Positions 1-8,547 of a stretch of 64,000 bases of DNA are shown here, piece by piece. The number at the start of each line of letters is the position of its first letter. The first letter of the stretch is position 1. Both the position numbers and the translations under genes were made by a program. This stretch comes from an uncultured Pelagibacteraceae bacterium (lineage in GTDB: Bacteria > Pseudomonadota > Alphaproteobacteria > Pelagibacterales > Pelagibacteraceae). The notes under the pieces are model-generated. The model ran no database searches. It was not told where the DNA came from and saw nothing but the letters and a program-made list of their open reading frames with translations. Location of the stretch: positions 1-64,000 of the forward strand of contig CACNVX010000002.1 in NCBI GenBank assembly GCA_902624045.1, in the 5' to 3' direction.

Positions 1-1
1 A

Positions 2-487
2 ATTATTTTTTTAAAATCTAATATTCTCTTCTTTGAAAATCTTGCAACTGCCGTTCTTGATCTTGACAAAAATTTTCAAGTTTATAATTTTATAAAATTA
101 ATAATAACTTATTTATCATTTATTTTTCTTTCACCCGGATTTTTAAAATCAATTTTATTGATTATAATAATGACATCTTTGATTTTATATGTTTTTTTCG
201 TAATTACAGGTTTTCTAAAAAACAAAAATTATGAAAATTCAATTAAAAACAATAAATTGTTTAATGATTATTTTATTAACTTTATAGCATGTTTAAGTTT
301 TGTAATATTATTAGTTTTAATTTTACCAACACATGCATATATCAGGTATTATATTTTTATATATCCTTTTATATTTTCAATTTTTTATATAATTTTCAGA
401 TTAAGAAATACATTTTTAATTTCTTTCTATGCAATATTATTTTTATCAATTGAGACAACTCTTTATAGAATAATGTATTATTTATAA
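2..487 (+). CDS. Polytopic membrane protein, 5'-truncated by the window edge
   Basis: The reading frame is open from the first bases of the window, so the ORF-track start (a TTG at 158) is an artefact; about 161 residues of the C-terminal part are visible. The visible part is almost entirely hydrophobic, with roughly five possible membrane segments separated by short Lys/Asn-rich loops. I do not recognise a family. Position at the head of a sugar island suggests a polysaccharide polymerase, flippase or membrane-bound glycosyltransferase, but nothing in the visible residues proves this. Its stop overlaps the next ATG by one base (TAATG), so it is co-transcribed with the downstream glycosyltransferase. 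Confidence 0.7.
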   Translation: MIFLKSNILFFENLATAVLDLDKNFQVYNFIKLIITYLSFIFLSPGFLKSILLIIIMTSLILYVFFVITGFLKNKNYENSIKNNKLFNDYFINFIACLSFVILLVLILPTHAYIRYYIFIYPFIFSIFYIIFRLRNTFLISFYAILFLSIETTLYRIMYYL

Positions 488-1398
488 TGACAAAAGTTTG
501 TGTTTTACTAGCATCATATAATGGAGCAAGATGGATAGAACATCAAATAGATACAATTTTAAAACAAAAAAATGTCAAAATCGATTTGTTTATTTCTGAT
601 GATTGTTCAACTGATGAAACACTAGAAATAATAAAAAAAATTTCTAAAAAAAACAAATCCGTTTTTTTTTGGAAGAATAAAAAGAAATCAACATCTGCAA
701 CTCAAAATTTTTTTTCATTAATAACAAATATTAATTTCAAGAAATATGATTATGTTTCAATTTCAGATCAGGATGATTTGTGGAATATAAATAAGTTACA
801 GAGAGCTATAAAGATGATCCACAAGAAAAAGGTTGATTGTTATTCTAGCGATGTTTCTATTTTATATCAAAACGGTCAAATAAAGTACCTAAAAAAATCA
901 TATAATCAAAAAAAAATGGATTTCTTATTCGAAGGCGGTGGTCCAGGATCTACATTTGTTTTAAAGACAAAGTTTGCAATTAATTTACAAAAAAATTTAA
1001 AATCAAAAAAAAATATTGCAAAAAAAATAAATTTTCACGACTGGTACATTTATTTTTTTGCAAGAGTTAATAATTATACCTGGTTTATCGATTTTTTTTC
1101 AGGATTAAAGTATAGGCAGCATCACAATAATCAGTTGGGAGCTAATGTTAGTTTAGGAACTATACTTAAAAGAATAACCTATATTTTAAGCGGTGATTTT
1201 TTAAACCAAATTAAATATTTTTTTATATTAAATAGTAAAATGAGTAAAAAATATTTTTTCTTATTTAGTTCAAATAAATTAAAAACTTTGAAATTTATTA
1301 CAAAAAATTTTTCCCATTTTAGACGAAAAAAATTAGAAAAATTTATTTGTTTATTTGTATTAATATTTTTTGTAATCATTAGAAAAAGGTTAATTTGA
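487..1398 (+). CDS. Family 2 glycosyltransferase
   Basis: This 303-residue protein has the GT-A fold features of family 2 glycosyltransferases. A nucleotide-binding start with the motif ASYNG lies near residues 9-13, SDDCSTDET at about 37-45, and the metal-binding acidic motif DQDD at about 94-97 is followed by LW. This arrangement resembles rhamnosyltransferase-like enzymes that build O-antigen or capsule repeat units, but donor and acceptor sugars cannot be read from sequence. The C-terminus ends in a basic and hydrophobic stretch that could attach it to the inner membrane. It overlaps both neighbours (TAATG upstream, TTGA downstream), indicating one transcript. Confidence 0.88.
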   Translation: MTKVCVLLASYNGARWIEHQIDTILKQKNVKIDLFISDDCSTDETLEIIKKISKKNKSVFFWKNKKKSTSATQNFFSLITNINFKKYDYVSISDQDDLWNINKLQRAIKMIHKKKVDCYSSDVSILYQNGQIKYLKKSYNQKKMDFLFEGGGPGSTFVLKTKFAINLQKNLKSKKNIAKKINFHDWYIYFFARVNNYTWFIDFFSGLKYRQHHNNQLGANVSLGTILKRITYILSGDFLNQIKYFFILNSKMSKKYFFLFSSNKLKTLKFITKNFSHFRRKKLEKFICLFVLIFFVIIRKRLI

Positions 1399-2312
1399 TT
1401 AAAAATATAATTCTTATAGGTAATGGTAGTCATGCAAAAAAAAGGATTATTCCCTCTTTAAAAAGAAAAAAAATTAATTTAAAGAAAATTTACACAAGAA
1501 AACATTCAATATTTAATAAATCAAAATCAGATTTTTTAAAAAAAAAAAACTTTTTTTATGTTTGTACTCCACCAAATACACATTATAAAATTGTGAAATA
1601 TTTGCTGGAAAATAAACAAAATGTGATAGTCGAAAAGCCTGCTATTTTAAAATTAAATCATCTGAACAATATAAAGAAAAAAATTTCAAAAAATAATAAA
1701 AATATTTTCATTGAAAATTTAATGTATAAATATTCTAAGATTTATTCAAAATTTCTTGATTACTGGTCAAAAAATAAAAAGAAAACATTAAAACTGGAAA
1801 TTAATTTTTTGATTCCTAATTTTTTTGATATTGGATTTAGATCAAGACAGCAAGATAGTTTTATAGTTCTTCATGATATAGGTATATACCCAATTTCGTT
1901 GCTAAATAATATGAATATCGAAATCCTCAAAATCGAAATTTTAGCAAAAGAATATTTAAAAAAGAAAATAAAAAAACTTCGGTTAAAAATTATATCAAAA
2001 AACTTAATAATATACATAAATATAGGTGAACAATTGAAATATATGAATAATCTAATTATTTCTCACAATGATGGATCAAAAATAATTTTTGAAAAAATAT
2101 TTTCTGGAATCAAGTTAAATAAATCTATAACAAAGATAAATAAAATAAATAAAACAATTAGAAAATTAATAATTAAAGACCACAATTGTTTTGATAAATT
2201 TTTTTCTTTAAAATTTAGTAATTATAAAACTTTAAATAAAAATAATATAATTTTAATGGAAAAAAATATAGATTTTTTTGATAAAATTAAATTAAAAATT
2301 AAGTCTAATTAA
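1395..2312 (+). CDS. Gfo/Idh/MocA-family sugar oxidoreductase
   Basis: The 305-residue product has an N-terminal Rossmann segment (IGNGSHAKKR, residues 8-17) and the family hallmark EKP at about residues 80-82, after the TPPNTH segment. Gfo/Idh/MocA enzymes use NAD(P) to oxidise or reduce sugar derivatives; a role in making a nucleotide sugar for the surface polysaccharide is inferred from context. The likely start is TTG inside a TTGA overlap with the glycosyltransferase. The gene has very low GC and carries an uninterrupted A12 run (1538-1549) between a T6 and a near-adjacent T7 run. The C-terminal half is Lys/Ile/Asn-rich and poorly conserved looking. Its 3' end overlaps the convergent deacetylase gene by 21 bases. 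Confidence 0.82.
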   Translation: MIKNIILIGNGSHAKKRIIPSLKRKKINLKKIYTRKHSIFNKSKSDFLKKKNFFYVCTPPNTHYKIVKYLLENKQNVIVEKPAILKLNHLNNIKKKISKNNKNIFIENLMYKYSKIYSKFLDYWSKNKKKTLKLEINFLIPNFFDIGFRSRQQDSFIVLHDIGIYPISLLNNMNIEILKIEILAKEYLKKKIKKLRLKIISKNLIIYINIGEQLKYMNNLIISHNDGSKIIFEKIFSGIKLNKSITKINKINKTIRKLIIKDHNCFDKFFSLKFSNYKTLNKNNIILMEKNIDFFDKIKLKIKSN

Positions 2313-2963
2313 TTTAAATCCTTCGCAAAACTTTGCATTATTCTGACTGCCCCTGAATGAGGCAAGTCCTCTTATTGCTTCTATATTTCTGGCCTTATTA
2401 CCTTTAATTTGAGATGCATATAATTCCAGAGCCTTTTGTTTGAATTTTATTTCAGATGATATATCAACAAAAACATCTGGTATAAAATTTGGCTCAATAT
2501 AATTTGCATTCCAATGAGTTTCTGAAAGAGTTTCATATGCAAGAATCATTTTAAATTTATTATTTTTTTTTGGTCTTGTACAAACCATGGCTGCATTAAA
2601 GACTACTTTGTGATCTATATGACGGTCAGGAAAAGGAATAAATACTAATTCTGGATTTACATTATTAATAATATTAAAAATACTTTTATTAAAAATAGCT
2701 ATTGGTTCTTCATTAAACTTTGTGGCTATTTTTTTTAAAAAGAATAACTTTTTAACACCTAATATAGAACATGCTTTTTTACATTCTTTTTCTGTTTTTT
2801 TGTAATCCTCCTCTTTGTATATTGGGGGCAAATGACCACCAACAACAAGAACAGTCACATCTGATTTCATTAATGACAATTTTTTAATTGTGCCACCAAC
2901 ACCCAATGTTTCATCATCGGGATGAGGAGCTATTACTAAAACTTTTTTAAATTGTTTAAGCAT
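2292..2963 (-). CDS. PIG-L (LmbE-like) family deacetylase
   Basis: The 223-residue protein carries the zinc-binding signature PHPDDE at residues 13-18 and a later HIDH motif at 115-118. Together these are the metal ligands and catalytic Asp of the PIG-L/LmbE N-acetylglucosaminyl deacetylase family. Members remove acetyl (or similar acyl) groups from amino sugars and related compounds. It is the last gene of a leftward cupin / methyltransferase / deacetylase run, which suggests that the three modify one N-acylated sugar of the surface polysaccharide. The exact substrate is unknown. Only three bases separate it from the upstream methyltransferase. Confidence 0.88.
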   Translation of the reverse strand: MLKQFKKVLVIAPHPDDETLGVGGTIKKLSLMKSDVTVLVVGGHLPPIYKEEDYKKTEKECKKACSILGVKKLFFLKKIATKFNEEPIAIFNKSIFNIINNVNPELVFIPFPDRHIDHKVVFNAAMVCTRPKKNNKFKMILAYETLSETHWNANYIEPNFIPDVFVDISSEIKFKQKALELYASQIKGNKARNIEAIRGLASFRGSQNNAKFCEGFKLIRLNF

Positions 2964-2966
2964 ATT

Positions 2967-4199
2967 CTATATTACCTTAAATTTAGGAAGAGGCACCATT
3001 AAATTAATTTTATTATTTATTTTATAAACTTTCTTTTTAATATCATCTTTAAAATTCCATGCAAATATTAGTATAAATTTTGGTTTTAATTTTTTAATTT
3101 CTGAGGTGCAAACTATTTTGTTTCCATATATTGGTAAATATTTGTTTTGTTTTAGTTTGTTATCCTCAAAAATATATTTTACTTTATTTCTTGGCAAATT
3201 AAGCATTTTTAAAAACAAAATAATTTTAGTTGGGGATCCATATCCAAATATTTTATGATTTGATATTTTTTTTATTATTTTTTTTCTTGTATCTAGCATA
3301 ATAGCTTTAATATTCTTTTCCCATCGCATTATAAATTTTTTATCAAAAATAACTGTTCTTTTCTCTTTTTTTAAAAATAATAGTGCTTTTTTTGAAATAT
3401 TTTTTTTATCATCCTTTTTGCATAATATCCTTAGCGAACCACCTTGGATTTTTACCACACTAATATCGACTATTGAAAAACCGATACTAGTTAAAAAGTT
3501 TACAAGTGGATTCGCATGGTGATAATCCAAGTGTTCATGATAGATTGTATCAAAGTAATTATTGTTTAAAACTTTTTTAAAATACCCCACTTCAAAACAA
3601 AAGTGTCCATTATATTTTAAAATATAGTGTATATTTTTAAAAATAGATTTTAAATTGTCTACATGCGCAAGTGTATTATGACTTGTTATAAAGTCTACTT
3701 TTCCATGTAATCTTTCAACTTTTCTTACAGTTTTTTTATCAAAAAAGTTATTTATTGAATCTATTCCTTTTGATTTTGCTACCTTACAAGGTTTTGTTGC
3801 TGGATCAATTCCAAGAACTGTCATTTTTCTTTTTTGAAAATTTAGCAGACAGGTTCCATCATTAGATCCAATATCTAAGATAATATTATTTTTCTTAAGA
3901 TTAATTTTTTTAATTATTTCATCAGCATATTTTTTTAAATGTATAACCATACTTTTACCTGTTCCACTTAGGTAGGTATAATTTTTTGCATATAAAATTT
4001 TTGGATTGACTGAATAATTTAATTGAAAATGATTACATGATTTACAATTATTTAAAATTAGTGGATATTTTTTAGCCTTTTTACTAAGTTTTTTTTGAGA
4101 AAGAAGATTGTTTCCAAGAGGTATCTTACCAAAATTTATTATACGATCTAATTTTTTATTATTACAAAGTCTACATTTTTTAATAATCTTACCATCCAT
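2967..4199 (-). CDS. Class I SAM-dependent C-methyltransferase (NovU/TylCIII-like)
   Basis: The 410-residue protein has the three-part layout of sugar C-methyltransferases. An N-terminal zinc-binding region has Cys pairs at about 9/12 and 52/55. A SAM-binding Rossmann domain carries the glycine motif LDIGSNDGT at about 108-116. A C-terminal nucleotide-binding-like domain follows. This architecture (Methyltransf_13/11/14) is known from enzymes that add a branch methyl to dTDP-4-keto-6-deoxysugars in antibiotics and O-antigens. Its start overlaps the end of the cupin gene by 11 bases. The dTDP-sugar genes rfbB and rfbA lie a few kilobases away and could supply the substrate; that link is inference. 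Confidence 0.85.
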   Translation of the reverse strand: MDGKIIKKCRLCNNKKLDRIINFGKIPLGNNLLSQKKLSKKAKKYPLILNNCKSCNHFQLNYSVNPKILYAKNYTYLSGTGKSMVIHLKKYADEIIKKINLKKNNIILDIGSNDGTCLLNFQKRKMTVLGIDPATKPCKVAKSKGIDSINNFFDKKTVRKVERLHGKVDFITSHNTLAHVDNLKSIFKNIHYILKYNGHFCFEVGYFKKVLNNNYFDTIYHEHLDYHHANPLVNFLTSIGFSIVDISVVKIQGGSLRILCKKDDKKNISKKALLFLKKEKRTVIFDKKFIMRWEKNIKAIMLDTRKKIIKKISNHKIFGYGSPTKIILFLKMLNLPRNKVKYIFEDNKLKQNKYLPIYGNKIVCTSEIKKLKPKFILIFAWNFKDDIKKKVYKINNKINLMVPLPKFKVI

Positions 4200-4626
4200 T
4201 TTTTTTTAGTAGGTGTTTAATATTTTTGTTTGTTATCATTTCCACTCTAACAGTATCTTTCTCATATGTAGCTTGATCTCTAGGATTTTTGCTAGATACA
4301 ATTAAAGTTGTATTTTTCTGGAAGTAGGTTGAATGAATCTCCATTGGTGGAGTGTAAATAAGATCATTTTTTTTTACTTTAATATAATTAATTTTTTTCC
4401 CATTAATTTTTTTGAAAAAATAATCAATTTCACCATTAAGAACATACATAATATGGTAGTCTTTTTTATGATAGTGATTAGACCTAATAGTATTTTTTTT
4501 ACAATTTATTATTGATACATTTTTACATGGAATATCACAAATTGATAAAATAGAGCCTCTAGCGTCTTTATCTCTCAATTTAGTTTTAATTATAAAACTC
4601 TTATTTTTTTTTGTTATATTATCCAT
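4189..4626 (-). CDS. Cupin-fold sugar-processing protein (WxcM/FdtA-like)
   Basis: This 145-residue protein is a single cupin domain. The metal or substrate-facing His cluster HYHKKDYH is at about residues 51-58, followed by a hydrophobic YVLNGEID strand and a second motif PPMEIHS. WxcM/FdtA-like small cupins include dTDP-4-keto-6-deoxyglucose isomerases and polyketide-cyclase-like sugar enzymes; that family is the best fit but the exact reaction is not determined. It is the first gene of the leftward three-gene cassette with the methyltransferase and the deacetylase. It starts 31 bp from the divergently transcribed dehydratase gene, so the short gap must hold both 5' regions. Confidence 0.72.
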   Translation of the reverse strand: MDNITKKNKSFIIKTKLRDKDARGSILSICDIPCKNVSIINCKKNTIRSNHYHKKDYHIMYVLNGEIDYFFKKINGKKINYIKVKKNDLIYTPPMEIHSTYFQKNTTLIVSSKNPRDQATYEKDTVRVEMITNKNIKHLLKKNGW

Positions 4627-4657
4627 TTAAAGATGCTACTAAACGAATTAATTTAAA

Positions 4658-6508
4658 ATGGCAACTTTTAAATCTAAAATACTATTGTTGAGCAGCTTTC
4701 AAAGAAAGTTAGCTCTATTTATTTTAGATAATTTTATTTGTATTGTATCTTTTTTTTTAGCTTACTATTTAAGATTAGAGTTATTTTTTATAAACGAAAC
4801 TGAAAATCAATTTATTTCATTTTTAATACTTTATTTTTCATTTGTAGTTTTGTGTTTTACCTTCTCTTTTTACCAACCTTTGTCGAGGTATTATGATTTA
4901 TTAAATATAGCAAAAATTATTTTAGTATTCTTCTTATATGCTTTTTTAATGACCTTGTTATTTGACTATCTTACAATTCCTGGAATACCAAGATTAGTTG
5001 GCTTTCTTCATCCAATAATTTTCTTAATTTTCTTTATATCATCAAGAGTGTTTGCTTATTATGTGATAAGAAAAATTTCATCTTCTGAAAAACAAAAAAA
5101 TATAATTGTTTATTGTAATATTAATACTGCAGAATTTTTAAAAAATGTTCTAAGATCTTATAATATTATATTCTTTATAACAGATGATATAAATTTTGAA
5201 AAAAGATTGATTGGTAATATTCCAATATTTACCTTAAAAAATTTAAATAAATCAATTTTTAAAAAAAAAAAAATTGATTTTGTTTACATAGATAAAAATT
5301 TAAATACTGATAAAAATAGAAAGAAAATTCTTTCGCAATTAACACAAAAGGAAAAAGTATCTTTCAAAGTAATACCCAAAACTGAAAAATTTTTAGATTT
5401 TCAATTTACAGAGGATATCAAAAATATAAATATTTTTAAAAGAAAAATAAATTTTTCATCAAATAAATTAAAAAATAAATTTAAAAATTCCTCAATACTC
5501 ATAACTGGTGCTGGTGGATCGATTGGTAGTGAATTATCTAAAGAAATTTTAAGACTGGAGCCAAAAAATATAATTTTAGTAGAAAACTCTGAGTATAACT
5601 TATATAGAGTTTTAGATGATTTAATTTATATAAAATCAGAAGAAAATATTAATACTTTAATTTCTTACCATCTTATATCAGTCACAGATAATGAAAAAAT
5701 CATAGAGGTTTGCAAAAATAGCAGGCCAAATTATATCTTTCATTGTTCAGCATACAAGCATGTTCCCCTAGTAGAAAAAAATATTATAGTATCTGTTGAG
5801 AATAATTTTATCTCTACCATTAATTTATGCAAAATTGCTCAAAAAATAGGCTCATCAAAATTAATTTTAATTTCTTCAGATAAAGCCGTAAGACCTTCAA
5901 GTATAATGGGAGCCACAAAACGATTGTCAGAGCTTGCAATTAAATATTATGCGCTTAAATCTATTGACAATAAACTAAAAACCTCGTTTTCAGCGGTAAG
6001 GTTTGCAAACGTTCTAAATTCCTCTGGATCAGTTGTTCCTTTATTTGCAAGACAAATTCAAGCTGGTGGTCCAATTACGATAACTGATAAAAAAGTAGAG
6101 AGATACTTTATGACAATTTTAGATGCTGTTAAGCTTGTTTTGGAAACTACATTAATCTCAAAAAATGGAAATATAATGTTACTCAAAATGGGTAAACAAA
6201 TAAAAATTTTAGATGTAGCTAAAAAGATTGCAAATTTTTATGGGTTAACCATAAAAGATAGTAAAAATTTATCTGGCGATATTGGAATTGTAGAAATAGG
6301 TTTAAGAGCAGGTGAAAAAATAAAAGAGGAATTATTTTATGACTCTAATATTAAAAAAACTAGTAATAAAGATATATTGTGTGTAGATAATTTTAAGTTA
6401 GATTTACAAAAGTTTGAGTTATTAAAAGAGAATATTAACATTTGTATAAAGAGAAATAATGTTGATAAACTTAAGAATATACTGCTAGATCAAAAAAATA
6501 TGTTTTAA
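4658..6508 (+). CDS. Membrane-bound NDP-sugar 4,6-dehydratase (CapD/WbpM type)
   Basis: The 616-residue protein has four N-terminal membrane segments (roughly residues 15-40, 50-70, 85-105 and 112-133), a linker domain, and a C-terminal SDR domain. The NAD-binding motif TGAGGSIGSE lies at 283-292. The catalytic region around 406-421 reads SSDKA then MGATK, the Ser/Met/Lys arrangement of WbpM-type enzymes rather than the usual Tyr. WbpM converts UDP-GlcNAc to its 4-keto-6-deoxy derivative, the entry to QuiNAc, FucNAc and bacillosamine-type sugars. A pure A13 run (5261-5273) encodes four lysines between the linker strands. The gene ends 4 bp into the convergent Wzz-like gene. Confidence 0.9.
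   Translation: MATFKSKILLLSSFQRKLALFILDNFICIVSFFLAYYLRLELFFINETENQFISFLILYFSFVVLCFTFSFYQPLSRYYDLLNIAKIILVFFLYAFLMTLLFDYLTIPGIPRLVGFLHPIIFLIFFISSRVFAYYVIRKISSSEKQKNIIVYCNINTAEFLKNVLRSYNIIFFITDDINFEKRLIGNIPIFTLKNLNKSIFKKKKIDFVYIDKNLNTDKNRKKILSQLTQKEKVSFKVIPKTEKFLDFQFTEDIKNINIFKRKINFSSNKLKNKFKNSSILITGAGGSIGSELSKEILRLEPKNIILVENSEYNLYRVLDDLIYIKSEENINTLISYHLISVTDNEKIIEVCKNSRPNYIFHCSAYKHVPLVEKNIIVSVENNFISTINLCKIAQKIGSSKLILISSDKAVRPSSIMGATKRLSELAIKYYALKSIDNKLKTSFSAVRFANVLNSSGSVVPLFARQIQAGGPITITDKKVERYFMTILDAVKLVLETTLISKNGNIMLLKMGKQIKILDVAKKIANFYGLTIKDSKNLSGDIGIVEIGLRAGEKIKEELFYDSNIKKTSNKDILCVDNFKLDLQKFELLKENINICIKRNNVDKLKNILLDQKNMF
5261..5273 (+). repeat. A13 homopolymer inside the dehydratase gene
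   Basis: Thirteen consecutive A bases, preceded by five T, sit in frame and encode Lys-Lys-Lys-Lys plus the first base of Ile at about residues 202-206. It is the longest mononucleotide run I noticed in the window. It could cause replication or transcription slippage, but runs of A11-A12 also occur in essential genes here (for example glyQ), so it may only reflect base bias. Confidence 0.9.
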
Positions 6509-7500
6509 TTTTCATTATCTTTTAAATGTAAAGTAAAAACTATTAGAAAAGATAAAAGTAATGCAAGTAAAACCTCTATATAATAAATATAACTAGTATT
6601 AACTGTTGTATATGAGTATCTAAATTTCGGTAAAAATTCGTCTAAATTTTCAATAAAATTTGATAAGTCTGACATTAAGACTATATTTTTACTTCCTAAT
6701 TCATCTAACCCACTGTACTTGTTTCCTAAATAATAATAATAAAGCATGATAGCACTATCTTTAAAAAAAACATCCAGGTTTCGTGTCATTTCAGTTTTTG
6801 AGAGAACTAGTCTTAAAAAGAAATCGTCATCTACTTTGGTATTTTTTTTAATTTCAAAAATAAAATTTTTAACATATTCTTCCAACTCAGCTTGATCATT
6901 TAATTTGAATTTATTCTTGATTTCTTCACCAATTACTTTGGGATGGAAGGTCAAAAGAAATTCATTTAAATTATTCAAAGTAGTGTAATATTCTTTATCA
7001 TAAAACGTTTGAGTTACTATCTTTAATTCTTTTTTTGCTTTTTTATGTAAATTATTTAAATATTCTTCAGCATCCTCTGCATTATCCCAAATAAGAGTTA
7101 GTCTTCTGTTGGGATATGTGAAATTAGGTGTATCAAAATGAAATGACTTAGCAATTTTATAATATTTATTTTTCTCTACGTTTTTAATTTTTAAGTCATC
7201 TATATTAAAGTTATAAATTAATTCAAAATAGTTTGCATGAAACTCTTTAAGATTTTCGAACGGAAAATATTCATATTTTTCAGTTAAATCATTAAATTTA
7301 ATTGAATTTTTACTATTTGTAGTCCAACTGTAAAAAAATTTATAATCAAAAATTACTTTATATTTTTGATCTAGTTTATCTTTTAAAAACGTATTATTTG
7401 CATAAAAAGATAACAACATTAATGCAATAAATATTGTTACAAACATCTTGTATCTTTTTTTAAAAACATTAGTAAAATCTTGAAAAGTAAAAAAACGCAT
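6505..7500 (-). CDS. Unrecognised protein with Wzz-like topology (possible chain-length regulator)
   Basis: The 331-residue product has one N-terminal membrane segment (about 18-35, after a short basic start), a long hydrophilic Lys/Asp/Glu/Tyr-rich middle with predicted helices, and one C-terminal membrane segment (about 305-325) with a short charged tail. This two-helix layout, with the bulk in the periplasm, is that of polysaccharide co-polymerases such as Wzz, and the setting between polymer genes fits. I cannot see the Pro-rich motif normally expected next to the second membrane segment, so the call rests on topology and context only. It is transcribed divergently from rfbB with a 35 bp gap. 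Confidence 0.55.
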   Translation of the reverse strand: MRFFTFQDFTNVFKKRYKMFVTIFIALMLLSFYANNTFLKDKLDQKYKVIFDYKFFYSWTTNSKNSIKFNDLTEKYEYFPFENLKEFHANYFELIYNFNIDDLKIKNVEKNKYYKIAKSFHFDTPNFTYPNRRLTLIWDNAEDAEEYLNNLHKKAKKELKIVTQTFYDKEYYTTLNNLNEFLLTFHPKVIGEEIKNKFKLNDQAELEEYVKNFIFEIKKNTKVDDDFFLRLVLSKTEMTRNLDVFFKDSAIMLYYYYLGNKYSGLDELGSKNIVLMSDLSNFIENLDEFLPKFRYSYTTVNTSYIYYIEVLLALLLSFLIVFTLHLKDNEN

Positions 7501-7535
7501 AATAGGCCAATTGATATATATTTAAACTAATTACA

Positions 7536-8543
7536 ATGCAAAAAAAAAATTCTTATTTAATTACTGGAGGTTGTGGATTTATAGGTTCAAATTTTATTGA
7601 GATTTTATTAAAAAAAGGTGAGAAAATTGTTAACCTGGACTCATATTCTTATGCAGCAAATAAACAAATTAACAAAAAATTTTTAAAAAATAAAAATTAT
7701 ACATTTTACAAAGGTAGTTATGCTAACTCTTTATTAGTAAAGAAAATATTTAATAAACACAAGATAAATAAAGTAGTTAATTTTGCAGCAGAGTCCCATG
7801 TTGATAATTCTATTAATGGTCCCATATTATTTATTAAAAATAATGTTTACGATTTTTCAATTTTTTTAAAAGAGTGTGCAAATTATTATAAAAATAATAA
7901 GATAAAAAAATTTATTTTTTTACATGTAAGTACAGATGAGGTTTATGGATCTTTAAATTTGAGACAAAAATCATTTACAGAAAAAAATAAATACATGCCA
8001 AATAGTCCTTACTCATCTAGTAAAGCTAGTTCAGATTTAATTGCAAGGTCATGGTATAGAACTTACAATTTTCCAATAATTATTACAAACTGCTCAAATA
8101 ATTACGGAAAATATCAAAATTTTGAAAAGTTAATTCCATTAACAATTAAGAGGGCATTAAATCATAAAATAATACCAGTATATGGAAATGGACAAAATAT
8201 AAGGGATTGGCTTCATGTAAATGACCATTGTTCGGCATTATATCTAATTAGTAAAAAAGGACTCTCAGGAGAGCAATACAATATTGGTGGAGGCACAGAA
8301 ATTTCAAATATAAAAATTGTTAAAATGATTTGTTCATATTTAGATAAACTTTTACCTATAGAAAAAAAAAAATATTCTTCTTTTATCAAATTCGTTAAAG
8401 ATAGACCCGGACATGACTTCAGATATTCAGTAAACTTTAGAAAATTAAAGTTGGAATTAAATTGGAAACCAAAAGTCAAATTTTCAAATGGTTTAAATGA
8501 TACAATTAATTGGTATGTAAATAAACTTAAAGAAAAAAATTAG
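7536..8543 (+). CDS. rfbB: dTDP-glucose 4,6-dehydratase
   Basis: RfbB converts dTDP-glucose to dTDP-4-keto-6-deoxyglucose, the second step of dTDP-L-rhamnose synthesis. The 335-residue protein has the NAD-binding motif TGGCGFIGS at 10-18, the catalytic TDE triplet at about 133-135, and the YxxxK pair at Tyr159 and Lys163. The residue after the first motif is Asn-Leu-Asp-Ser-Tyr, as usual for NAD-dependent members. Length matches the family. It opens the rfbB-rfbD-rfbA-rfbC-ligase operon, with 4 bp to rfbD. It carries an A11 run near 8362. Confidence 0.95.
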   Translation: MQKKNSYLITGGCGFIGSNFIEILLKKGEKIVNLDSYSYAANKQINKKFLKNKNYTFYKGSYANSLLVKKIFNKHKINKVVNFAAESHVDNSINGPILFIKNNVYDFSIFLKECANYYKNNKIKKFIFLHVSTDEVYGSLNLRQKSFTEKNKYMPNSPYSSSKASSDLIARSWYRTYNFPIIITNCSNNYGKYQNFEKLIPLTIKRALNHKIIPVYGNGQNIRDWLHVNDHCSALYLISKKGLSGEQYNIGGGTEISNIKIVKMICSYLDKLLPIEKKKYSSFIKFVKDRPGHDFRYSVNFRKLKLELNWKPKVKFSNGLNDTINWYVNKLKEKN

Positions 8544-8547
8544 ATTA

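Noticed and set aside
1179-1433. Minus-strand ORF opposite the glycosyltransferase
   Set aside because: Low-complexity Ile/Asn/Phe/Lys sequence; consistent with chance openness in AT-rich DNA.
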